64,000 nucleotides of DNA, taken from assembly GCA_944391055.1 (NCBI GenBank), contig CALXSF010000009.1, positions 1 to 64,000 of the forward strand, in the 5' to 3' direction. Below, piece by piece: positions 7,675 through 16,386 of this stretch; the stretch's first letter is position 1, and every line of letters begins with the position of its first letter. Position numbers and translations under genes: made by a program. The notes beneath the pieces are model-generated. The model was not told the origin of the DNA and searched no databases. It saw nothing but the letters and a program-made list of their open reading frames with translations. Source of the DNA: an uncultured Kiritimatiellota bacterium. GTDB lineage: Bacteria > Verrucomicrobiota > Kiritimatiellia > RFP12 > DVOR01.

Positions 7675-9150
7675 GTGAACGACGCCCTCCGCGAGAAGCT
7701 CCGCCACCTCCCCGACAAACCCGGCTGTTACCTCTACCGCGACCGCGCCGGGACCATCATCTACGTCGGCAAGGCGGTCAACCTCCGCCGCCGCGTCCAG
7801 AGTTACTTCCGCGCCTCGACCCTCCGCACCGCGCCGCCCAAACTCCGCAGCCTCGTCCACCACGTGGAGGACCTGGAGATCCGCGTCGTCCGCTCCGAGG
7901 CCGAGGCGCTGCTCACCGAGAGCCACCTCATCAAGACCTACCGCCCCCGCTTCAACATCCTCCTGCGCGACGACAAACGCTACCTCTCCCTCAAGGCCGA
8001 CCCCGACCGCCCCTTCCCCCGCATCGTCACCTGCCGCATCGTGCGCGACGACGGCGCGCGCTACTTCGGCCCCTTCCCCTCGTCCACCGTCGTCCGCACC
8101 GCCCTCGACTTTACCGAGAAGCGCTACGGCCTGCGCAAGTGCGCCGCGCTCGACCCTGGCCCCGACGACCACACCCACTGCCTGGCCGACGTCATCCGCT
8201 TCTGCTCCGCCCCCTGCCTCGGGCGCATCGGCGAGGCCGACTACCGCGCCCGCTTCGACGAGGCCTGCGCCTTTCTCCGCGGCGAGCGCCCCGCCGTCAT
8301 CGACGAGGTGCGCCGGCAGATGGAGGCCGCCGCCGCCAAGGAGGACTACGAGCGCGCCGCCCGCCTCCGCGACACCTGGCTGGCCCTCAAGACCCTCACC
8401 CGCCAGCGCGCCCGCGCCCGCCTCGCCCCCGCCATCAAGCGCCCCACCGCCGAGGAGGGCCTGGCCGACCTCGCCCAACTCCTCGCCCTGCCCGCGTCGC
8501 CGCGCGTCATCGAGTGCTTCGACATCTCCCACCTCATGGGCGCGCACACCGTCGCCTCCATGGTCGTCGCCGTCGAGGGCGTCCCCGACAAGCGCCGCTA
8601 CCGCCGCTTCCGCGTCCGGACCGTCGCCAACGACGACCCCCACGCCATGGCCGAGGTCATCCGCCGCCGCTACACGCGCCTGCTCGGCGAGGGCCAGCCC
8701 CTCCCCGACCTCATCCTCTGCGACGGCGCCGACCTCCAGGTCCGCGCCACCCGCGCCGTCCTTGGCGAGCTTGGCCTCCGCGACCGCGTCCCCGTCGCCG
8801 GCCTCAACGAGCACTTCGAGGAGATCGTCCTTGCCGACGGGCGCCCCAATCTTGTCCTCCCCCGCGACGCCAAGGCCCTCCAGATCCTCATCCGCCTCCG
8901 CGACGAGGCCCACCGCTTCGCCATCACCTTCAACCGCGCCCTCCGCCTCCGCGCCCTCCGCGAATCCGTCCTCGACGAGCTCCCCGGCATCGGCCCCGCC
9001 CGCAAGCGCCAGCTCCTCGCCGCCTTCGGCTCCCTCCGCCGCCTCGCCCAGGCCGACGAGGCGGCCATCGCCGCGCAGCCCGGCATCACCCCGCCCCTCG
9101 CCCGCGCCATCAAGGAAGCCCTCCGCGTCCGCGTCCACGACCCCGACTGA
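7675..9150 (+). CDS. uvrC: Excinuclease ABC subunit C, compact form
   Basis: Makes both incisions beside a DNA lesion in nucleotide excision repair with UvrA and UvrB. GTG at 7675, 2 nt after the permease stop, gives 491 residues. The GIY-YIG domain (GCYLYRD then IIYVGKA, residues 17-33, with catalytic Glu in LLTESHLIK), the UvrB-binding UVR helix pair (about 205-237), the RNase H-like nuclease (Asp in ECFDISH and CDGAD, His in EAHRF) and the tandem helix-hairpin-helix tail are all present. Compared with E. coli UvrC (about 610 residues) roughly 110 residues between the UVR helices and the nuclease are missing. No frameshift is seen, so this looks like a genuine short form. Confidence 0.92.
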   Translation: MNDALREKLRHLPDKPGCYLYRDRAGTIIYVGKAVNLRRRVQSYFRASTLRTAPPKLRSLVHHVEDLEIRVVRSEAEALLTESHLIKTYRPRFNILLRDDKRYLSLKADPDRPFPRIVTCRIVRDDGARYFGPFPSSTVVRTALDFTEKRYGLRKCAALDPGPDDHTHCLADVIRFCSAPCLGRIGEADYRARFDEACAFLRGERPAVIDEVRRQMEAAAAKEDYERAARLRDTWLALKTLTRQRARARLAPAIKRPTAEEGLADLAQLLALPASPRVIECFDISHLMGAHTVASMVVAVEGVPDKRRYRRFRVRTVANDDPHAMAEVIRRRYTRLLGEGQPLPDLILCDGADLQVRATRAVLGELGLRDRVPVAGLNEHFEEIVLADGRPNLVLPRDAKALQILIRLRDEAHRFAITFNRALRLRALRESVLDELPGIGPARKRQLLAAFGSLRRLAQADEAAIAAQPGITPPLARAIKEALRVRVHDPD

Positions 9151-9164
9151 GGGCCGCCGCCCAT

Positions 9165-10712
9165 CTACCGCCCGCCGTCCTCGCCGCCCTCCCGGCGGTA
9201 CCACGCGGGCGTGATGCCGTGGCGGCGGATCTTGTAGACCATCATGCGGGGGGAGACGCCGAGGGCGCGGCCGGCAGCGGAGAGGTTGCCGCCGCTGCGC
9301 TTGAGGGCGTCGACGATGAGCTCGCGCTCGTAGCTGGCGACCATGACGCGGAGGGGGGCGTGGCGGGGGGGCAGCAGGGGGTTGCCGGCGGCCTCGCCGG
9401 TCTGGAGGGAGGGCGGGAGGTTGTAGCCGTGGATGGCGCCGTCGGAGGAGGTGAGGACGGCGTGCTCGATGCCGTTCTCCAGCTCGCGGACGTTGCCGGG
9501 CCAGTGGTAGGCCATGAGCATATTGATGGCGGTGGTGGAGAGGCGGGTGATGCGCTTGCGGTACTTGAGGCTGAACTTGGCCATGAAGTGCTCGGCCAGG
9601 AGCACGATATCGCTGCGGCGGCCGGCCAAGGGCGGGAGGTGGATGGGGAAGATGTTGAGGCGGTAGTAAAGGTCCTCGCGGAAGCGGCCCTCGCGCATGA
9701 GGGCCTCGAGGTCGCGGCTGGTGGCGGCGATGAAGCGGACGTCGGCGCGGAGCTCGCGGTTGCTGCCCACGCGGCTGAAGGTGCGCTCCTGAAGGAAGCG
9801 GAGGAGCTTCACTTGCGTCTGCGGGGTGAGGTCGCCCACCTCGTCGAGGAAGAGGGTGCCGCCGTCGGCCTCCTCGGCGCGGCCGATGCGGCGGGCGACG
9901 GCGCCGGTGAAGGCGCCGCGCTCGTGCCCGAAGAGCTCGCTCTCCACGAGGGCCTCGGGGAGGGCGGCGCAGTTGAGCGCCACGAAGGGCTTGCGGGCGC
10001 GCGCGGAGAGGCGGACGATGGCGCGGGCGGCGAGCTCCTTGCCGGTGCCGGTGGCGCCGCGGAGAAGGACGGTGGCGTCGGAGGGGGCCACCTGGCGGAT
10101 CTGGGCGTAGACGCGGCGCATGGCCGAGCTGTTGCCCACCAGCTCGCCGGGGTTCTCGGAGAGGTCGCGGAGGCGGCGGTTCTCCTCCTCCAGCGCGCGG
10201 CGCTCCTCCTCGCTCTGGAGGAGGGCGGAGACGGCGCCGGCGGTGATGTTGCCGACGGTCTCGAGGAGGGCGGCGTCGCGCCGGAGATCCATGCCCGGCT
10301 CGATGCGGCGGTCGATGCCCAGCGTGCCGATGACGCGCTCGCCGGCGAAGACCGGGACGCAGATGAAGGCGACGGGCTCGTCGGCGGCGCGGGCGCCGGT
10401 GCGGTTGAGGAAGCGCGGGTCGCTGCGGACGTCGGCGACGATCTCGGGCCGCCCGGTCTCGGCGACGTGGCCGGTGATGCCCTCGCCCAGGCGGTAGCGG
10501 CCGAGGCGGCGGGCGGCCTCGTCAAGCCCGTGGGAGGCCTCGATGGTGAGGGTGCCGTCGTGCAGGAGGGTGATGGTGCCGCGGAGCATGCCCATCTGGC
10601 GGTTGAGGATGGCGAGGGCGTCGGCAAGGAGGCGCTGGGGGTCGCGGACGTGGGCGACGGCGGCGCTGATCTCGCGCAGCACCTGGAAGTCCCGCCCGGA
10701 GAGGCCGCTCAC
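9165..10712 (-). CDS. Sigma-54-dependent transcriptional activator (NifA-like, GAF sensor)
   Basis: A 515-residue bacterial enhancer-binding protein. Residues 1-165 form a GAF sensor domain; there is no receiver domain. The AAA+ domain has Walker A GATGTGKE near residue 220, the sigma-54 contact loop GAFTGA and Walker B TLFLDEVG. A Fis-type helix-turn-helix (GGNLSAAGRALGVSPRMM) is at the C-terminus. The GTG start overlaps the stop of the upstream gene (GTGA) and has GGAGGAGG before it. It should activate RpoN promoters in response to a small ligand or redox signal; neither ligand nor target is evident. Its coupling to an AsmA-like gene is odd. Confidence 0.92.
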   Translation of the reverse strand: MSGLSGRDFQVLREISAAVAHVRDPQRLLADALAILNRQMGMLRGTITLLHDGTLTIEASHGLDEAARRLGRYRLGEGITGHVAETGRPEIVADVRSDPRFLNRTGARAADEPVAFICVPVFAGERVIGTLGIDRRIEPGMDLRRDAALLETVGNITAGAVSALLQSEEERRALEEENRRLRDLSENPGELVGNSSAMRRVYAQIRQVAPSDATVLLRGATGTGKELAARAIVRLSARARKPFVALNCAALPEALVESELFGHERGAFTGAVARRIGRAEEADGGTLFLDEVGDLTPQTQVKLLRFLQERTFSRVGSNRELRADVRFIAATSRDLEALMREGRFREDLYYRLNIFPIHLPPLAGRRSDIVLLAEHFMAKFSLKYRKRITRLSTTAINMLMAYHWPGNVRELENGIEHAVLTSSDGAIHGYNLPPSLQTGEAAGNPLLPPRHAPLRVMVASYERELIVDALKRSGGNLSAAGRALGVSPRMMVYKIRRHGITPAWYRREGGEDGGR

Positions 10713-12628
10713 GGCGCCTCCTCCTCCCCGTCGCCGAGGGCGTTGTCCCACAGCCGGCCGACGAAGGTGGTGAGGCGCCAGGCGGGCTTGGCGATGGGGC
10801 CGGAGACCTTGACGCGCCAGAGGAAGCGGTTGACGGGGACGGTGGCCCAGCGCGTGAGGGTGCCCATGACCGAGCCGCGCTTGAAGTTGCCGGCGGTGAC
10901 CTCGGCGGAGAGGGCGTCGGAAGGGAGGTCGTAGACGGCGGGGCCCTCGATGGCCAGGAGGTCGCCGTCGAGCGTGAAGTCGGGGATGTCGAAGCGCCCG
11001 TGGTCGGCGGTGCCGACGAGGCGGGCGGAGGAGGAGTCGGTGACGGAGGCGACGCCGGGGATGTGCTCGGCGAGGAGGTCGGTGAGCCCGGCGAAGAGGG
11101 GCAGGCGGCTGATGAGCCCGCCGTCGACGGTGAGGTCGTACTCGGCCTGGAGGGTCTTGGCGAAATCCGGGCCGAGGCGGCCGCGGAGGTCGGCGAAGCC
11201 GGTGGCGAAGCAGTTGGTGAGGGTCTCGCGGCCCACGGGGGCCAGGAGGTCGGCGAGGGAGGCGTCGCGGAGGTGGATGGCGGCGGAGAGGTCGGCGTGC
11301 GGGGCGTGGTCGGGGATGTCGAAGGCCAGCGCGCCGGAGAGCGCGCCGCCGTGGGGGAGGGTGAGCGCGAGGTCGCTGACGGAGAAGACGCCGTTGGTCA
11401 TGGCGAAGCGGGCCTCGGCGGAGGCGGCGGGCAGGCCCTCGATGACGGCGCCCCCGGAGGCGCGGGCGAGCCCGCGGAGGACGACCTGCGAGGGGAGCGT
11501 CTCGTCGCCGGAGAGGGGGATGTGGCCCTCGACGCTGACGAAGGGGTGTTCGTCGCAGACGATGGTCGGCAGGTCGTCGGCCAAGGTGTCGCTGACGAGG
11601 CCGAAGCATTCGGCGGGGGTGAGGCCGTCGGCCTCGGCGCGGAAGGAGAGGCGGTCGGCGGGGTAGTCCAAGCGGAGGTGCGCGGCGGCGGCCACCTGCC
11701 CGTCGCGGCGGATGACGACGGGGCCGATCTCGGCGACGGTGTCCCAGATGCTGCGGCAGCGGATGGTAGCCTGGGCCTCGTCGAAGGGGATGCCGCGGTA
11801 GGTGCCGCCCTCGGTGGAGAGCAGGTCGAGCCGGAGGTCGAGCAGATCGCGCGCGAGGTCGAAGCCGACGGTGAAGGCGCAGTCGCCCCAGGCCGGCCCC
11901 GCGAGGGCGAAGTGGTCGCAGTATTCGCCGATGACGGGGCAGTTGATGGCGCGCCAAAGGCCGTCAAGGCGGGTCTGGATGAGGAAGCCGCGGATGGAGG
12001 CGACGGCCTTGGCGTCGTGGATGTCGATGGTGACGTCGGCCTCGACGCGCTGGTCGCCGGAGCCGTCGGCGTCGGCGCGGAGGTCGCGGAAGCGGAGCTT
12101 GCCCTCGCCGGCGTCGAGCGTGCCGGTGAGGGCCTTGGCGCGGATCTCGACGATGTCGGGGTTCGTGAGGGCGAGGCGGACGCCTTTGAGCGTGGGGACG
12201 TGGACGCCGGAGAGGTCGGGGAAGGGCTCCTCCTCCCCGCCCTCCCCGCCGCCGTCGGGCTCGGGGCCATAGACGATCTGCGCCACGTGGAGGCCATCGA
12301 CCTCCGCGCCGGCGAGGCGCTCCACCCACGCCCCCCCGCCGCGGAGGCGGAAGGCGAAGGCCCCGCGGGCGAAACCGCCCAAGAGGCGGCCCTCGGGCGC
12401 GTGGAAGGCGACGCGCTCGAGGATGAGCCCGGCGCCGGGCCTGAAGGCGACACGCCCGACGGTGAGGCGCCCCCAGTCGGCGGGGATGGCGGCGTCGAGG
12501 GCGCCCTGGAACCAGGCACCGGGGAGGCCGTAGGCGGCGACGCAGAGCGCCAGCCCCGCGAGCAGCGCCGCCACGGCCGCCAGCCAGAGAAGGCCGTGGG
12601 TGAGGGCAAGCAGGGGGCGCAGGCTCAT
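10709..12628 (-). CDS. AsmA-like envelope protein
   Basis: A 639-residue protein with one N-terminal membrane helix (about residues 12-34) and a long periplasmic part made of repeated beta-rich segments, as in the AsmA/TamB/YhdP bridge-like lipid transfer family. The C-terminal section around residue 560 (FTLDGDLLAIEGPAVYDL) resembles the AsmA domain core. Known members move phospholipid between the inner and outer membranes; that role here is inference from the fold type. It lies 20 nt after a secreted-protein gene, and its TGA overlaps the start of the sigma-54 activator. Confidence 0.7.
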   Translation of the reverse strand: MSLRPLLALTHGLLWLAAVAALLAGLALCVAAYGLPGAWFQGALDAAIPADWGRLTVGRVAFRPGAGLILERVAFHAPEGRLLGGFARGAFAFRLRGGGAWVERLAGAEVDGLHVAQIVYGPEPDGGGEGGEEEPFPDLSGVHVPTLKGVRLALTNPDIVEIRAKALTGTLDAGEGKLRFRDLRADADGSGDQRVEADVTIDIHDAKAVASIRGFLIQTRLDGLWRAINCPVIGEYCDHFALAGPAWGDCAFTVGFDLARDLLDLRLDLLSTEGGTYRGIPFDEAQATIRCRSIWDTVAEIGPVVIRRDGQVAAAAHLRLDYPADRLSFRAEADGLTPAECFGLVSDTLADDLPTIVCDEHPFVSVEGHIPLSGDETLPSQVVLRGLARASGGAVIEGLPAASAEARFAMTNGVFSVSDLALTLPHGGALSGALAFDIPDHAPHADLSAAIHLRDASLADLLAPVGRETLTNCFATGFADLRGRLGPDFAKTLQAEYDLTVDGGLISRLPLFAGLTDLLAEHIPGVASVTDSSSARLVGTADHGRFDIPDFTLDGDLLAIEGPAVYDLPSDALSAEVTAGNFKRGSVMGTLTRWATVPVNRFLWRVKVSGPIAKPAWRLTTFVGRLWDNALGDGEEEAP

Positions 12629-12647
12629 GGGCGACGGAAGGGGGCTG

Positions 12648-13256
12648 TCAGCGCGCGGGCTTGGCCGGCTCCGGGGGCAGGGCCCCCTCGCCGACGAGGA
12701 GGGTGGCCGTGGCGGGGACGCCGAGTTTGGCGGGGAGCCCCCGGAGGGCGAGCGTCCACCGGGGCCGCGCGCCCTCGGTGCGGGTGAGGGTGGCCTTGGG
12801 GTCGCCGGCGACGAGGTACCAGTCGCCGGCGTCGGCCACGAGGGCCACGCGCCCGCCCCATTGCCTGACGGAGCAGGGCGGGAGGGGGGCGTCGTGGAGG
12901 AGGGCGACGTCGAAGGTGGTCTCGCGCAGGGGCGGGAGGGGGCGCGCGGCGACGGCGAAGGTCTGCATCGGGCGCGGGTTGGCGGCGCTCTGCGGGCGTT
13001 GGGAGAGGGTGAGGGTGACGGCGGCCCAGCCGTTGGTGGGCGCGAGGCCGTCGGCCTCGGCGATCTGCAGGCCGTCGCGCTCGTGGACGCGCAGGGGCGC
13101 GGCCTCCCACCGGGCGCGGGTCATGGCGGCCCAGGTCTGCCCGGAGGCGCGCTCGGTGAGCGTCGGCGTGAGGCAGGCCTCGAGGACGGCGGGGGGCAGC
13201 TCGGCGCGGAGGGCGCCGGCGGCGAGGGCGAGGGCGAGGAGGGGTGCGGTGCGCAT
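12648..13256 (-). CDS. Secreted protein of unknown function
   Basis: A 202-residue protein with a clear Sec signal peptide (residues 1-18, cleavage after ALRA). The mature part is beta-rich with two to three Cys and a C-terminal Pro/Ala/Lys tail. I do not recognise a family. The start has AAGGAAGG upstream inside the end of cysE, and only 3 nt separate the genes, so it is read from the metXW-cysE transcript. Its neighbour downstream is an AsmA-like envelope protein, so an envelope role is possible. Confidence 0.7.
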   Translation of the reverse strand: MRTAPLLALALAAGALRAELPPAVLEACLTPTLTERASGQTWAAMTRARWEAAPLRVHERDGLQIAEADGLAPTNGWAAVTLTLSQRPQSAANPRPMQTFAVAARPLPPLRETTFDVALLHDAPLPPCSVRQWGGRVALVADAGDWYLVAGDPKATLTRTEGARPRWTLALRGLPAKLGVPATATLLVGEGALPPEPAKPAR

Positions 13257-13259
13257 GGT

Positions 13260-14141
13260 TCAGCCTTCCTTGTAGAAGATGCGGGAGCCGGGGGGGACGG
13301 AGTGGGCCAGCCAGACGTTGCCGCCGATGACCGAGCCTTTGCCGATGACGGTGTCGCCGCCGAGGATGGTGGCGTTGGCGTAGATGATGACGTCGTCCTC
13401 CACGTTGGGGTGGCGCTTGATGCCTTTGACGAGGCGCCCGGCCTCGTCTTTCTGGAAGGAGCGCGCGCCGAGGGTGACGCCTTGGTAGAGCTTGACGTGC
13501 TGGCCGATGACGCAGGTCTCGCCGATGACGACGCCGGTGCCGTGGTCGATGAAGAAGCCGCGGCCGATGGAGGCGCCGGGGTGGATGTCGATGCCGGTGC
13601 GGCTGTGGGCGTATTCGCTCCAGACGCGGGGGAGGAGGTGGACGTCCTCCTCGTAGAGCACGTGGGCCACGCGGTGGGTGGCCACGGCGAGGAGCCCGGG
13701 GTAGGACATCACCACCTCCATGTTCGAATGGGCGGCGGGGTCGCCCTCGTAGGCGGCCAGCACGTCGTCCTGCAGCAGCGCGCGGATCTCGGGGAGGCGG
13801 GCGAAGAGCGTCCGGGTGACCGCGGCGGCGCGCCCGGCGGCGTCGTGGCCGGCGGGGCGGGAGTGCTCGAGGACGCGATAGGCCTCGATGCGGGCGATCT
13901 GGTCGGTGAGGGCCGCGGCGATGGCGCGGAGGCGGGCGCGGACGGCGCCGAGGTCCTCGTGGTCGATGGGCCCGTAGGTGAGGCAGCCGGGGAAGAGCGC
14001 CGAGAGCAGGGCGCGGAGGGTGGCGACCATGGCGCGGCGGCCGGGGAGGTTGACGCCGCGGCGGGTGTTCATGGCCGGGCAGTTGCGGCAGACGAGGCGG
14101 CCGGCGAGGCCGTCGATGAGGGCCTCTGTCTCAGCGTCCAT
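13260..14141 (-). CDS. cysE: Serine O-acetyltransferase (EpsC/CysE type)
   Basis: Acetylates L-serine from acetyl-CoA to make O-acetylserine, the precursor of cysteine. The 293-residue protein has an N-terminal helical domain (1-165) longer than that of E. coli CysE, then a left-handed beta-helix of hexapeptide repeats. Active-site residues are seen in SRTGIDIHPGA and FFIDHGTGVVIGET. The longer N-terminus and IKRHPNVED motif match the EpsC (plant/Bacteroidetes-like) branch. It overlaps the preceding metXW gene by 11 nt. The pairing puts activation of serine and homoserine, both entries to sulfur amino acids, under one promoter. Confidence 0.93.
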   Translation of the reverse strand: MDAETEALIDGLAGRLVCRNCPAMNTRRGVNLPGRRAMVATLRALLSALFPGCLTYGPIDHEDLGAVRARLRAIAAALTDQIARIEAYRVLEHSRPAGHDAAGRAAAVTRTLFARLPEIRALLQDDVLAAYEGDPAAHSNMEVVMSYPGLLAVATHRVAHVLYEEDVHLLPRVWSEYAHSRTGIDIHPGASIGRGFFIDHGTGVVIGETCVIGQHVKLYQGVTLGARSFQKDEAGRLVKGIKRHPNVEDDVIIYANATILGGDTVIGKGSVIGGNVWLAHSVPPGSRIFYKEG

Positions 14142-15948
14142 CGGCGTTCCCTTTCTGCGTGTCGGCGTTGGTGAGGCGCATGATGACGGCGTCAGCGCCG
14201 AGGTTCCGAAGCCCCAGGAGGATGAGCAGCTTGCCCAGCAGACTGGCGGAGCGGCAGCTGAGGAGCGTGGCCTTGAGGTTGAAGGCGCGGCTGAAGGCGT
14301 AGAAATCCTTGAGCGTGCAGTTGTGGATGTTGGGCGTGTCGTACCAGTCGTAGGGGAACTGCCGGGTGCGGGGCATCCGCCCCAGGAAGAAGAGCTGGCA
14401 GCGCATCCCGAGGTAGCCGAAGTTCGGGAAGGCCAGCAACGCCCAGTCGGAGACGCGCAGGAGCTGCTTCATCATCTCGTCGGGGCGGTTGAGCACCTGG
14501 ATGGTGTGGGAGATGATCGAGAGGTCGAAGATGTGCTCGGGGATGGCCTGCAGATGGCGGTCGATGTCGAGCATGAGGACGTTGACGCCGGCGTGGAGGG
14601 CCACGACCACCTTGTCGAGGTTCCGCTCCAGCCCCACGCACCAGGCGCGCTGGCTCACGGCCACCTGCTTGAGGAGCGTGCCGTCGCCGCAGCCGATGTC
14701 GAGCACCCGCGCGCCCTCGGGCACGTGGCGGACGAAGGGGCGGAAGGCGGCCACCTCCTCGCGCCGGAGCGTGGTGGGGTCGCGCACGTCGGTGGCGGTG
14801 AGGAAGGCCTGGATGACGACCTTGAGCTGGTCGATGTGGGTGAGGAAGGCGTCGTGCCCCGCCGGGGCGCGCAGATGGCAATAGGAGATGTCCTTGCGCT
14901 CGTTCAGGCAGGCGCGCACGAAGGGGGCGGAGGCCTCGGGCGGGAAGAGCCAGTCGCCGCTCAGGCTCACCATCAGCAGTTTGGTCTGGATCTGGCGCAC
15001 GGCGGCCTCCAGCGAGCCGAAGGTCTCCTCGGGGTTGTAGGCGTCGAGCGCGCGGGTGATCTGCAGGTAGCTGTTCGCGTCGAAGCGGCGCACGAACTTC
15101 TGCCCCTGATACTCCAGGTACGACTCGATCTGATAATAGGTCTTGAAGTCGTGCCGCATCTGGCGGTGGAAATCCTGCCCCTTCTGCTCCACCCACTCCG
15201 CCTGCTTGGCGCGGCCGAACTTGCGGTCCATCCCCGTCTGCGAAAGGTAGGTGATGTGGGCCAGGCGGCGCGCGTTGGCCAGGCCGGCCGCCGGGCGCGG
15301 GCCGTCGTAATAGTCGCCGCCGCGCCAATTGGGGTCCTGGATGATGGCCATGCGCGCCACCACGTCGAAGGCCAGCGCCTGGGTGTTCAGCCGGTCGGCC
15401 GTCGCCACCAGCACGCACTTGGCCATGTCCTCCGGGTAGCGGATGGCCCACTCCATCGCCTGCATCCCGCCGAAGCTGCCGCCCACCACCGCCGCCAGGC
15501 GGCGGAAGCCCAGCTGGCGCACCAACGCCCGGTGGACGTCCACGATGTCGGCCATCGTGATCGGGGGGAAGGCGGGGCCGTAGGGCCGGCCCGTGCGCGG
15601 GTCGACGGAGCTCGGCCCCGTGGTGCCCGAGCAGCCGCCGAGGATGTTGGCGCACAGGACGCAGAAGCGGTCGGTGTCGATGCCCAGCCCCGGGCCGATC
15701 ATCCCCTCCCACCAGCCGCTGGGCCGATCCGTCTCAGGGTTCTCGCCGGGGCGGAAACCCACCACGTGCGCGTCGCCCGTCAGCGCGTGGCAGATGAAGA
15801 CCACGTTGGAGCCGTCCGGCGCCGGCGTGCCCACCATCTCGTAGCGCACCGAGATCTCCGGCAGCGTCTCGCCGCACGCCAGGCGCCACCCGCCCTCCGG
15901 CGGCTCCAGGCGCACATCCTTCGCTTCCACAATGCCAATCGCGCTCAA
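14131..15948 (-). CDS. metXW: MetX-MetW fusion: homoserine O-acetyltransferase with methyltransferase-like domain
   Basis: A 605-residue single-chain fusion. Residues 1-385 are an alpha/beta-hydrolase homoserine acyltransferase with nucleophile Ser158 (GGSFGG), Asp332 (SGDWLFP) and His365 (AGHD). Residues 405-600 are MetW, a SAM-dependent methyltransferase-like protein with the motif VLDIGCGDG at 415-423. MetW is normally encoded as the next gene and forms a complex with MetX that is needed for acetyltransferase activity. Here they are covalently joined with no stop or frameshift between. The start is TTG, with GGGAG 6 nt upstream; there is no in-frame ATG near. Promoter at 15981-15989. The 3' end overlaps cysE. 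Confidence 0.93.
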   Translation of the reverse strand: MSAIGIVEAKDVRLEPPEGGWRLACGETLPEISVRYEMVGTPAPDGSNVVFICHALTGDAHVVGFRPGENPETDRPSGWWEGMIGPGLGIDTDRFCVLCANILGGCSGTTGPSSVDPRTGRPYGPAFPPITMADIVDVHRALVRQLGFRRLAAVVGGSFGGMQAMEWAIRYPEDMAKCVLVATADRLNTQALAFDVVARMAIIQDPNWRGGDYYDGPRPAAGLANARRLAHITYLSQTGMDRKFGRAKQAEWVEQKGQDFHRQMRHDFKTYYQIESYLEYQGQKFVRRFDANSYLQITRALDAYNPEETFGSLEAAVRQIQTKLLMVSLSGDWLFPPEASAPFVRACLNERKDISYCHLRAPAGHDAFLTHIDQLKVVIQAFLTATDVRDPTTLRREEVAAFRPFVRHVPEGARVLDIGCGDGTLLKQVAVSQRAWCVGLERNLDKVVVALHAGVNVLMLDIDRHLQAIPEHIFDLSIISHTIQVLNRPDEMMKQLLRVSDWALLAFPNFGYLGMRCQLFFLGRMPRTRQFPYDWYDTPNIHNCTLKDFYAFSRAFNLKATLLSCRSASLLGKLLILLGLRNLGADAVIMRLTNADTQKGNADGR

Positions 15949-15980
15949 TCCGGGCTCCCTTCGTCCAACTCTTTCCGCCT

Positions 15981-15989
15981 ATGATAGCA
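15981..15989 (-). promoter_or_regulatory. Extended -10 promoter of the metXW-cysE operon
   Basis: On the minus strand, TGC followed by TATCAT. The predicted leader to the TTG start is only about 25 nt, so there is no room for a SAM riboswitch. Confidence 0.55.
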
Positions 15990-16070
15990 CAATCCGGCCC
16001 GGCCCGAAGGGCTCCCCGCGCCCCGGCCTTCCGCCCCGTCCCGTTTTGATGGGCCTGCCCTGCGGCGGGC

Positions 16071-16100
16071 TTGCCTTTCGCCGGGGGATTGTGCTATCTT
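16071..16100 (+). promoter_or_regulatory. Promoter of rpmI-rplT
   Basis: TTGCCT at 16071-16076, 18-bp spacer, TATCTT at 16095-16100 with TGC before it. The 70-nt leader that follows can form short GC hairpins (for example around 16119-16132) that could serve ribosomal-protein autoregulation; that is a guess. Confidence 0.65.
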
Positions 16101-16173
16101 ATCTGCCTTCTCGCAGAGGACGGCTTTCGGCCGATTGCCGCCAATGCGGGGCAACCCCAACAAGGACACGATC

Positions 16174-16368
16174 ATGCCTAAGATGAAGACCAAAAAGGCA
16201 GCGACCAAGAAGTTCAAAATGTCGGCCACGGGCAAGGCCATGCGCACCCAGGCCGGGAAACGCCACCTCAATGGCTACAAGACCCGGGCCCGCAAGCGCA
16301 ACCTCCGTGGTTCCGCCGCCGTCTATGAGGGCAACCAGAAGATGGTCGCCCGGATGCTTCAGGCCTAA
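16174..16368 (+). CDS. rpmI: 50S ribosomal protein L35
   Basis: A 64-residue basic protein starting MPKMKTKKAATKKF, the standard L35 N-terminus. I choose ATG 16174 over the upstream in-frame ATG at 16144 because it gives the family length and is preceded by AAGGA. It is followed by rplT after 18 nt, the conserved order. infC, usually the first gene of this set, is not here. Confidence 0.95.
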   Translation: MPKMKTKKAATKKFKMSATGKAMRTQAGKRHLNGYKTRARKRNLRGSAAVYEGNQKMVARMLQA

Positions 16369-16386
16369 CCCAGGAGGACACACACC

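Noticed and set aside
8139..10934. 931-codon plus-strand frame over uvrC, the sigma-54 activator and part of the AsmA-like gene
   Set aside because: It lies out of frame or antisense to genes with intact motifs and has no domain character.
15949..16070. SAM riboswitch before metXW
   Set aside because: The promoter leaves only about 25 nt of leader, too short for any known SAM riboswitch.
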